48,816 nt of DNA from Granulicella sp. Its GTDB lineage: Bacteria; Acidobacteriota; Terriglobia; Terriglobales; Acidobacteriaceae. Both the position numbers and the translations under genes were made by a program. Shown piece by piece: positions 35,475 to 42,306 of the stretch (within the stretch, counting starts at the first letter, position 1; each line of letters starts with the position of its first letter). The stretch is from contig JANYLK010000037.1 of the NCBI GenBank assembly GCA_025357875.1, positions 1 to 48,816 of the forward strand. Direction: 5' to 3'. The notes beneath the pieces are model-generated. The model saw nothing but the letters and a program-made list of their open reading frames with translations. It did not search any database and was not told the DNA's origin.

Positions 35475-36341
35475 TTAGGATTTCATGAGGGATTCCTGAT
35501 AAAGCATTTCACCGACGGCGTGGTGGACTGCGGTGGAAGGGTGGCCCTCGTGGTAGAAGAAGTGTGCGTCAGGAGTGGCGCAGGGGGTGGTGTCTTCGTG
35601 GTGGATGGCACGTCCGGTGCAGGGGTGCGTGGTGTCGGTGATGCCGTACTTGAAGGGGTTGGTCATGACCTCGTCGAAAAAGGCTCCCCAATTGCTGTTG
35701 GCGATGCGGATGTCGGCGTGTTTGGCCGACTCGTCGGCTGGGATTTTGGCGAGCTCGGCGTTGAAGGCGGTGCCGGCGGTGGCGAACTGCGGGATACGGG
35801 TTGGGAGGAGAGCAACCATGAAGCGACGTGCGCCCAGGTCATAAAGCGTGTCAATTTCGGCTTCGATGTTGGTGCGGGTGTAGCCGTCGGGCTTGCCGCG
35901 GTCGTTGAGGCCGCCGGCGAGGAAAAACATGGTGGTGGCGGGATCGAATTTGGGGATGTCGTTGGACTTGGTGAAGGCCACGAAGTTGTCAACCTGATTT
36001 TTCATGCCGATTCCGAGCATCTCGCCGGTGGGATAGCGGCGGCCTGCGCCCGCTCCGCTGGCTGCTCCGCTGATGGCGAAGTTGAGACCCTTACCTTTAC
36101 TTGCCGGGTCGCCGTAGTACGTAAAGGGGATGTCCAGACGCTGCGCCAGGTACGCCACGGCGGTGGGGCCGTTGGTGTCGAGATAGCCGGAGCCAGAGTC
36201 GGAGTAGCTGTCGCCAAAGACGTAGAGTTGGGTGTAAGGGGCGGCGATCAGGGGCTTGGAGAGCGGAGACTTTTTTGATGACTGGGCGGCGAGGGTGGTA
36301 ACTGTGAGGAGCAGGGTTGCGGCTACGGTGAGGCGGTTCAT
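35475..36341 (-). CDS. Secreted SGNH/GDSL hydrolase (copy 2)
   Basis: A 288-residue paralogue of copy 1. I use the ATG at 36341 (MNRLTV), nine bases after GGAG; the ATG at 36350 directly abuts that site. The signal peptide ends near LAAQ. Block I is YVFGDSYSDSG (Ser45), block II LNFAISGAASG, block III FLAGGLNDRG and block V HPSTAVHHAVG. Long stretches match copy 1 (APYTQLYVFGDSYSD, GPTAVAYLAQRL, TRTNIEAEIDTL, LGARRFMVALLPT), so the two arose by tandem duplication and have since diverged. Here block II keeps the glycine that copy 1 lacks. The 187 bp upstream are shared with the divergent sigma-factor remnant. Confidence 0.88.
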   Translation of the reverse strand: MNRLTVAATLLLTVTTLAAQSSKKSPLSKPLIAAPYTQLYVFGDSYSDSGSGYLDTNGPTAVAYLAQRLDIPFTYYGDPASKGKGLNFAISGAASGAGAGRRYPTGEMLGIGMKNQVDNFVAFTKSNDIPKFDPATTMFFLAGGLNDRGKPDGYTRTNIEAEIDTLYDLGARRFMVALLPTRIPQFATAGTAFNAELAKIPADESAKHADIRIANSNWGAFFDEVMTNPFKYGITDTTHPCTGRAIHHEDTTPCATPDAHFFYHEGHPSTAVHHAVGEMLYQESLMKS

Positions 36342-36528
36342 GATGGGCATCTCCAGGCAAAGATAATTTTAGGGGATAGGCGGATTGTCTGCGTTGCAAA
36401 ATTTGATCGCTGATCAAAGGAGAATGAGCGCGGATTTCTTTCCTTCGTAAAAAACAATATTTTGCCTGCTCATCCGTTAACACCTGTAGAAGCTGAAAGC
36501 GCGCAGGGATCGGGAGCACGAGAAGCCG

Positions 36529-36792
36529 ATGGTTAGCCGTGATTGGACGGTAGACGAGCAGGACCAGTTGATTGCGGACGCATTCGAGCGAGACGAGCCG
36601 CAGCTGCGGAGCTTCATTCGCAAGCGTGTGATGGACCTCGGCGATGCCGAGGATGTGCTCCAAAATATGTTCTATGAGTTGACCGAGACATGTCGGATGA
36701 TGAAGCCGGTGGAACAGGTCACGGCGTGGTTGTATCGCGTGTCGCGGATGGGAGCGGCACATGGAAGATCGCTGGGCGTAGATGGGCCCTGA
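36529..36792 (+). pseudogene. ECF sigma factor remnant (region 2 only)
   Basis: An 87-codon frame opens like an ECF RNA polymerase sigma factor: QLIADAFERDEPQLRSFIRKRVMDLGDAEDVLQNMFYEL, then PVEQVTAWLYRVSR, which is core region 2. The expected continuation (a basic ARNRxxDxxRK-like stretch, then region 4 with its DNA-binding helix) is missing; after Arg73 the sequence is unrelated and stops at 36792. No region 4 is found in any frame up to 37290. It is best read as a truncated gene, though a region-2-only product could be made. I saw no anti-sigma gene beside it. Confidence 0.65.
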
Positions 36793-37293
36793 GGAGCGCG
36801 AGTGTCTGCGCGCGGGGATGCGGATTCGATCCCGATCGTGAGCCTGCGGCGGAACAGAAGCCAACTGTTTAGAGGGCGCCGCAATAAGGCGCAGGTGATT
36901 CCTATGGAGGCACTATTAAAACCCGAGTTGGCTAAGACAGGTCGCGTTGTTGGTGGTGTGTATCCGGGCGAGTTAGAAACACGCGGGCAAGCTAGGGAGC
37001 AGTCTTCGAGTAGAGTTCAGGAAATAGTGCCAATGAAACGAGAGATTAGTTCCGAGACGCTGGAATGGATGTCACTTGAGTCTCTGCTGTATCACGTGCT
37101 GGTAGGAGATGGCAGACCGTTGAAGGAACCGGCCGGAACATGAGGGAGATACTTCGATGAGTGAGGAAGCTATGCAGTCTGGCCCGGGATTAACCCTGTG
37201 GGGTTCTGACTGGTTTGCACCCATGCCGGTCTGGTCGCGCCTCTGGTGCTTCACGCGGCGAATTATGTCACGGGCAACCGAGGGTCAAGAGCT
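36793..37293. other. About 500 bp with no convincing gene, between the sigma remnant and aroDE
   Basis: Apart from the doubtful short frame at 36904-37143, nothing coding is recognised. A further frame from an ATG at 37157, with GGGAG before it, runs into antisense of aroDE and gives no recognisable protein. The stretch may hold decayed sequence left by the events that broke the sigma factor gene. Confidence 0.4.
36904..37143 (+). CDS. Possible small protein, unknown
   Basis: A 79-residue frame whose ATG stands five bases after AGGTGA (36893-36898). The product is charged (EALLKPELAKTGRVVGGVYPGE..., then KREISSETLEWMSLESLLYHVL) with no signal or membrane segment. The last 25 residues could form an amphipathic helix. 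It resembles nothing I know and lies in a decayed region after a broken sigma factor gene, so it may be non-functional. Confidence 0.25.
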   Translation: MEALLKPELAKTGRVVGGVYPGELETRGQAREQSSSRVQEIVPMKREISSETLEWMSLESLLYHVLVGDGRPLKEPAGT

Positions 37294-39084
37294 CTACTTG
37301 CGTTTGCCGGCTGCTGGCTTGGCGGCTTTCTTCGTCGGAGCTTTGGATGACTTGGTGACTGGGTGCTTTACAGCCACGGGCTTTGTGGTCCCATGCTTTG
37401 TAGTGGCCGGTTTTGTAGCTACGCGCCTGATGGCCTCAGACTTGGTGGGTGGGGTCTTGGAGGGGGCAGGCTTATCTACGTGTGGCGTGGAGACCTTAGC
37501 GGCGGCTTTGAGCGTGTGGTCCGAAAGGTCGGTTGCTGGGGCTCCCGCTTGCTGGCGCAGGGCGTGCAGCACTACGCGGAACATCTCTTCCTCGGGCGCG
37601 GGCTTGCCGGTGAATATCTCGAACTGGCGCGCGCCCTGCTGCACGAACATTTCGATGCCGGTGATGATGGGGATGCCCTTCTGGCGGGCGAGGTGAATGA
37701 GCGGCGTCTCCAGCGGATTGTAGACCAGGTCGAAGACCAACCGTGTGTTCAGATCTTTGGCCTCCAGCAGAGGTGCGGTCTTATTGCCTGCCATGCCGAC
37801 CGGTGTCGCGTTGACGATGGCATCGAACGACATTTTGGCGAGGGCATCTTTCTTGATGGTCTTCGATCCAGACTGACGGGCTAGCTTCTGGGCAGTCTCG
37901 GGGGTGCGGTTGAGTATGAAGACTTCGGCACCCTTGTCGCGGAGGCCGAAGACGGCGGCACGCGCTGCACCTCCTGCTCCGAGAACGAGAATCTTTGCGC
38001 CGCGAAGTGACATGCGCTTTTCGAGCGGCCCCACGATGCCTGCGACGTCAGTGTTGAAGCCGTATAGTTTTCCGTCGAGCATGCGGATGGTGTTGACTGC
38101 GCCAATCTTGGCCGAGAGCGGGTCGGTCTGCTCGAGGTGGGGGAGTATCTCCTGCTTGAGCGGCATGGTAATTGAGACGCCCTGGATGGGGATCTCGTGG
38201 ACAAGCCGAAGCAGGTCGGAGAGCTTGTTGGTCTGTAGCGCTAGGTAAACGGCGTTGACGGTCTCGCGACGAAAGGCCGTATTCATCATGATGGGCGAGA
38301 GCGAGGAGCGGATAGGATTGCCGGCGACGCCATAGACCTTGGTTGCAGCGTCGACATTGTCGATGCGATAGGTTTCAATCAGGGTGCGGGCGGCAATCTG
38401 GCCGGGGCCAGTCTCTTCTCCGAGCGAGGAGGCGGCGAAGGTAAATGCTGAACCGGCGCGGACGCCGAGGACGCGGGAGATGACTCCGGCGTCACCCATG
38501 CAGATTCCGATAATGTTGGTGTGGTCGTTCATGCGCTCGAGGAAGCGGATGAGGGTGACGTTATCGACGAGCGCCTTGGCGGTGGGGACGATCTTGACGA
38601 AGTCGGGCGCGAAGGGAGCGATGCGGTCGTAAATTCCGTCGAGGTCCTTGGTAGCGGCGAAGTCGTGATGGCTGATGATGAGGCCGACGCCTGTCTCGCG
38701 AAGCTTCTGCAGGTCGGCTTTCTTCAGTGCTTGGGCGGACTCAAGTTCGAGATCGATCAGGTGGAAGCCCGTAGCAGATGCTTTAGAGAGGATTTCAACT
38801 TCGGCGGCAAGACTGCCGGTAAACTTGCCTCCGTTGGCAGCGCGGCGACAGGTTGCGATTGCTGTTACGGCGGTGTTGTCGGCAAAGAATTGCTTGAACT
38901 TGGGCAAGGCAAGGAGCGGTTTTTCGAGGTAATCGAGGCGGAATTCAAGAAAAGGGGTCTCTTTGACGACGGAGGTAGCTTTCTCGATCATCTCTGCGGG
39001 CGTTGTCCCAATGATGGCGACGCACACCTTACTGATGCGGGAGCGGAGAACCTGAAACGCAGCGGTGGGAACATTCGATCTCAT
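37294..39084 (-). CDS. aroD/aroE: Fused 3-dehydroquinate dehydratase (type I) / shikimate dehydrogenase with basic tail
   Basis: One 596-residue cytoplasmic protein does steps three and four of the shikimate pathway. The AroD part (about 15-240) has the catalytic His140 (ISHHDF) and Schiff-base Lys164 (DFVKIVPTAK). The AroE part (about 248-520) has GVAGNPIRSSLSPIMMN, the catalytic Lys in SITMPLKQEIL, the NADP site LGAGGAARAAVF and the Arg-containing NRTPETA. I chose ATG 39084; the frame is open to 39189 but the extra residues look non-coding. The last 75 residues are an odd tail of Lys, Pro, Thr and Ala (for example KAPTKKAAKPAAGKRK) like the tail of histone H1. Such tails are not part of either enzyme. 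The AroDE fusion itself is known from plants and some bacteria. Confidence 0.93.
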   Translation of the reverse strand: MRSNVPTAAFQVLRSRISKVCVAIIGTTPAEMIEKATSVVKETPFLEFRLDYLEKPLLALPKFKQFFADNTAVTAIATCRRAANGGKFTGSLAAEVEILSKASATGFHLIDLELESAQALKKADLQKLRETGVGLIISHHDFAATKDLDGIYDRIAPFAPDFVKIVPTAKALVDNVTLIRFLERMNDHTNIIGICMGDAGVISRVLGVRAGSAFTFAASSLGEETGPGQIAARTLIETYRIDNVDAATKVYGVAGNPIRSSLSPIMMNTAFRRETVNAVYLALQTNKLSDLLRLVHEIPIQGVSITMPLKQEILPHLEQTDPLSAKIGAVNTIRMLDGKLYGFNTDVAGIVGPLEKRMSLRGAKILVLGAGGAARAAVFGLRDKGAEVFILNRTPETAQKLARQSGSKTIKKDALAKMSFDAIVNATPVGMAGNKTAPLLEAKDLNTRLVFDLVYNPLETPLIHLARQKGIPIITGIEMFVQQGARQFEIFTGKPAPEEEMFRVVLHALRQQAGAPATDLSDHTLKAAAKVSTPHVDKPAPSKTPPTKSEAIRRVATKPATTKHGTTKPVAVKHPVTKSSKAPTKKAAKPAAGKRK

Positions 39085-39182
39085 AGGCGCAATCGCGTAT
39101 CTTACAGACTGCCTTGCTGCGATGCAACTTTTAGGCGAAGAAAAGACGAGAAGACCATCATTCGCCAATGGAACGGAAGGCA

Positions 39183-39196
39183 ATGACAAATGTCAT
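39183..39196. promoter_or_regulatory. ATGACA-AA-TGTCAT palindrome, probable operator
   Basis: A perfect palindrome (39183-39196) ends nine bases before the -35 of the amidohydrolase promoter and lies about 100 bp upstream of the divergent aroDE start, so it could serve either gene. The regulator is unknown. Confidence 0.45.
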
Positions 39197-39205
39197 CAGC
39201 GAATG

Positions 39206-39233
39206 TTGACAGGGCGCACTAACCAGCTAAATT
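39206..39233 (+). promoter_or_regulatory. Promoter of the amidohydrolase gene
   Basis: A consensus -35 TTGACA (39206-39211), a 16-bp spacer and a -10 TAAATT (39228-39233). Initiation near 39240 leaves a leader of about 50 bases with an AAAGGAG site. Confidence 0.6.
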
Positions 39234-39288
39234 TCTGCCTGAGATGCTGGAAGGCGTTGGTCAGGGATATCTGCAAAGGAGATTGGCG

Positions 39289-41130
39289 ATGACGAAGCGG
39301 GTTCAGATTGGTTTAAGTGTGACGGGAGTGGTTTTGGCGACGCTGTCACAGGCATGGGGCCAGGTGATGCCCAGTGGACGCTTTGCGATCGTCGATGTGA
39401 AGCTTTTCGACGGTGAAACGGTGCGCGAACACCAGACGGTGATGGTAGATGGCGCCAAGATAGTTTCCGTGACGGCGAAAGGGGCGCCGGCGGCGGGTGT
39501 GCCGGTAGTGGCTGGCGCGGGAAAGATGTTGATGCCTGGGCTAATTGACGCCCATGTTCATGCGTATCCCGAGAACGCGCTGGCGGAGTCGCTGGCACTG
39601 GGGGTAACGACCGACCTGGACATGTTTAACGATATGCGGGTGGTAGAGCAGCGGCGGGCCGAGCTAGCAAGTGGCAAGGGACCGGCGGGTGCGGATATTT
39701 ATTCCTCAGGGATGTTGGCGACCGCGCCGAAGGGACACGGAACCGAGTATGGGATTCTGGTGCCGACTCTGACCAAGCCGGAGCAGGCGCAGGCTTGGGT
39801 GGATGCGCGACTGGCGGAAGGGTCGGACTACATCAAAATTATTCTGGACGATGGAACGGCGTATGGATTGCACACTCCAACGCTGGACAACGCGACGTTG
39901 AAGGCTCTGGTGGTCGCGGCTCACGCGCGGGGCAAGCTGGCAGTGTGCCACGTAGGGACATATCAGGAGGCGGTCGATGCGATGGAGGCGGGTGCGGATG
40001 GGCTGATGCATCTGTTCGTAGATCGAGCGCCGGATGCGGGATTCGGTGCGCTGGTGGCGAAACATCATGCATTCGTGGTGCCTACGCTGTCGGTGCTGCA
40101 GAGCATTACCGGTGGTCCGGAGGCGACTTCGCTAGCGAAGGATCCGCGGATGACGGCGTATCTCCCGGCGGCGGATGTGGCTAATCTCGGGAAGACATTT
40201 GGCGGGCACATGGGGACCTATGACGGCGTGGAGGAGTCGGTTCGTCAGCTTCGTGCTGCCGGGGTGCTCATTCTTGCGGGAACAGATGCGCCTAACCCCG
40301 GGACGATGTTTGGCGTGAGCGAGCATGGCGAGATGGAGTCGCTGGTCGCGGCCGGATTGACGCCGGTGGAAGCAATGAAAGCGGCTACGGCGAATCCGGC
40401 TAAAGCTTTCCGGCTGGTGGATCGCGGCCGGATTGCACCCGGGTTGCGCGCGGATTTGCTGCTTGTCGAGGGCGACCCTTCGGTGAAGATCGAGGACACA
40501 CGAAATATCGTAGGCGTCTGGAAGATGGGGGTGGCCGACGATCGCGCGACGTATGCGGCTGCGATCGCGGAGGAGAAGAAAGCAGAGGACGTGGCAAAGG
40601 CGAGTGCGCCTGCAGCTCCTGTGCTCGGATCGATCAGCGACTTCGACGACGGGACGCTGAAGACGGTGTTTGGTGCGGGCTGGAGCGAGTCCACCGACAG
40701 CATTGCGGGGGGTAAGTCGACGGTGAAATTCACTGTGGTGTCGGGGGGTGCGGAGGAGTCGGCGAAGTCTCTGTCGGTTACCGGAACGATTGCGGAGGGA
40801 ACGCCATATCCCTGGGCCGGGGTGATGTTCGCGCCAGGTGCTGCAGTGTTTGCGCCTTCGAATTTATCGGGTCGGACTGCGCTCGAATTCTGGGCGAAGG
40901 GCGACGGCAAGACCTACCGGGTAATGATGTTTACGGTTGGAAGCGGGCGGATTCCGCAGATCGTTCCGTTTGTCGCCGGAGCCGAGTGGAAGATGTACAC
41001 AATACCGTTTTCGATGTTTGGCGGGACCGAGGGGAAGGATGTTCAGGCGATTCTGTTCTCAGGCGGCGTGGGTGCTGGTCCGTTTGCGTTCCAGATCGAC
41101 CAGGTGAGGCTGGTGTCGCCGGGCAAGTAA
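39289..41130 (+). CDS. Secreted metal-dependent amidohydrolase with a C-terminal beta-sandwich domain
   Basis: A 613-residue exported hydrolase. The ATG at 39289 stands seven bases after AAAGGAG and opens a signal peptide ending near AWGQ. The amidohydrolase domain (about 30-425) has LMPGLIDAHVHAYP (metal His pair), the Lys region SDYIKIILDDG, the His in KLAVCHVGTYQEAV and the Asp in ILAGTDAPNPGTMFG, as in imidazolonepropionase-like and prolidase-like members. The end, GLRADLLLVEGDPSVKI, closes that domain. Residues about 455-613 form a separate beta-rich unit (SISDFDDGTLKTVFGAGW..., FQIDQVRLVSP) resembling CIA30/carbohydrate-binding sandwiches. Substrates of this branch include peptides and cyclic amides; I cannot choose among them. 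Confidence 0.88.
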   Translation: MTKRVQIGLSVTGVVLATLSQAWGQVMPSGRFAIVDVKLFDGETVREHQTVMVDGAKIVSVTAKGAPAAGVPVVAGAGKMLMPGLIDAHVHAYPENALAESLALGVTTDLDMFNDMRVVEQRRAELASGKGPAGADIYSSGMLATAPKGHGTEYGILVPTLTKPEQAQAWVDARLAEGSDYIKIILDDGTAYGLHTPTLDNATLKALVVAAHARGKLAVCHVGTYQEAVDAMEAGADGLMHLFVDRAPDAGFGALVAKHHAFVVPTLSVLQSITGGPEATSLAKDPRMTAYLPAADVANLGKTFGGHMGTYDGVEESVRQLRAAGVLILAGTDAPNPGTMFGVSEHGEMESLVAAGLTPVEAMKAATANPAKAFRLVDRGRIAPGLRADLLLVEGDPSVKIEDTRNIVGVWKMGVADDRATYAAAIAEEKKAEDVAKASAPAAPVLGSISDFDDGTLKTVFGAGWSESTDSIAGGKSTVKFTVVSGGAEESAKSLSVTGTIAEGTPYPWAGVMFAPGAAVFAPSNLSGRTALEFWAKGDGKTYRVMMFTVGSGRIPQIVPFVAGAEWKMYTIPFSMFGGTEGKDVQAILFSGGVGAGPFAFQIDQVRLVSPGK

Positions 41131-41139
41131 AATGAGACG

Positions 41140-42216
41140 GTGAAGAATTGGCTGGAGAGCGCAGAGGCAATTGGTGGGGTGGATGAGCTGCTGGCATCCG
41201 TCGGGCTCGGACACGGCCGGCGGAAGACGCTGGCGGGTACGTGGAAGGACGGGGAGCGGCGGAAGCGGGAGCCGGGCGAGAAGGCGCGCGGGGTGGCGGC
41301 GCGGAGGGTTGTGGCGACTGCAGCCTCGGTGGTGCGGGCTCCGGGATGGGAGAAGTACGGGTGGCTGCGGCATGGGTTCAGCACGCGGTTTGGCGGGGTA
41401 TCAAAGATCTACGGCGAGGGAGCGCTGAATCTTGGGTGGACGAAGGAGGATAACGTTGGCAAAGTTGCAGAAAATCGCCGCCGCTTTCTTCAACTATTAG
41501 ATACACAAAACCTAGATAAACTAATAACAATAAGTCAGTTCCACTCTGGATTAGTGCGAGTTATCGAGGCGGAGGATGGGGCCCGGGAGGGGCGTCTGGA
41601 GACTGCAAATGGCCGTGCAGTACTACGCGGTGACGGCATGATGACGGACATCCCGGGCGTGATGTTGGGCGTGCAGGTTGCGGACTGCGTTCCGGTGCTA
41701 GTCGTGGATGTGCGTCGACGGGTTGTGGCCGCGTTTCATGCGGGATGGCGGGGAACGTTGGCACGGATCGTTGAGCGCGGAATCGGAAGGATGCGGCTGC
41801 GATACGGATCGCGGCCGGAGGATTTACTGGCGGTGGTCGGGCCGGCGATTGGAGCCTGCTGCTACTCAGTTGGCGAGGAAGTGCGTTTCGAATTTGAATC
41901 ACAGTTTGCGTATGCGCCGGAGTTGTTTTCCGAGGTTTACGACTCGGACCCGGTGAGGAACAAATATCCGCTGCTATTTTTGACGGCTCGGGCTCCCGGG
42001 CACTCGAATATTGGGCCGCAGATTCACTTGGATCTTTGGCAGGCGAATCGGCTGCAGTTGCTTGATGCTGGGCTGAACGCCAAGCGAATTACGGTAATTG
42101 GGGAATGCTCCGCGTGCACACGGGTGGACGGGCGGCTAAAGTACTTTTCACATCGCGGAGAGAGTGGGTTCGCGGGCAGGATGATGGGTGTGGTGGGTGT
42201 GACGAGTACGGAGTAA
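41140..42216 (+). CDS. pgeF: Peptidoglycan editing factor PgeF (YfiH/multicopper polyphenol oxidase fold)
   Basis: A 358-residue protein of the PgeF family, which removes wrongly built muropeptide precursors carrying L-Ser in place of L-Ala. Marks in order: RHGFSTRFGGVS, ISQFHSGLVRVI, DGMMTDIPGVMLGVQVADCVPVLV, AAFHAGWRGTLARIV, VVGPAIGACCYSVGEEV, HLDLWQANRLQLLDAG and the end FSHRGESGFAGRMMGVV; His and Cys residues in these bind zinc. Usual members have about 250 residues; here 70 extra N-terminal residues are basic (RRKTLAGTWKDGERRKREPGEKARG). The start is a GTG at 41140, nine bases after the amidohydrolase stop, so the two are probably cotranscribed. A 45-base patch of rare AT-rich codons lies at 41491-41535. 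Confidence 0.92.
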   Translation: MKNWLESAEAIGGVDELLASVGLGHGRRKTLAGTWKDGERRKREPGEKARGVAARRVVATAASVVRAPGWEKYGWLRHGFSTRFGGVSKIYGEGALNLGWTKEDNVGKVAENRRRFLQLLDTQNLDKLITISQFHSGLVRVIEAEDGAREGRLETANGRAVLRGDGMMTDIPGVMLGVQVADCVPVLVVDVRRRVVAAFHAGWRGTLARIVERGIGRMRLRYGSRPEDLLAVVGPAIGACCYSVGEEVRFEFESQFAYAPELFSEVYDSDPVRNKYPLLFLTARAPGHSNIGPQIHLDLWQANRLQLLDAGLNAKRITVIGECSACTRVDGRLKYFSHRGESGFAGRMMGVVGVTSTE

Positions 42217-42283
42217 CCCATGTTCGTCACGATGAAACTGCGTCGGCCCCTTCTACGGGCTCAGAGCAAGCTATCGGGCACCC
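42217..42283 (+). repeat. Degenerate repeat ending in GGGCACCC (copy E)
   Basis: The 90-bp gap between the convergent pgeF and receptor genes begins CCCATGTTCGTCACGATG and ends ATCGGGCACCC (42273-42283). It follows the layout of the other copies, but the arms pair poorly. Confidence 0.35.
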
Positions 42284-42306
42284 AGTTGTTGGCGAATTTG
42301 GCTTGG

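Noticed and set aside
35391..36278. 295-codon plus-strand frame opposite SGNH copy 2
   Set aside because: Gly/Val-rich mirror of a gene whose catalytic blocks are all present on the other strand.
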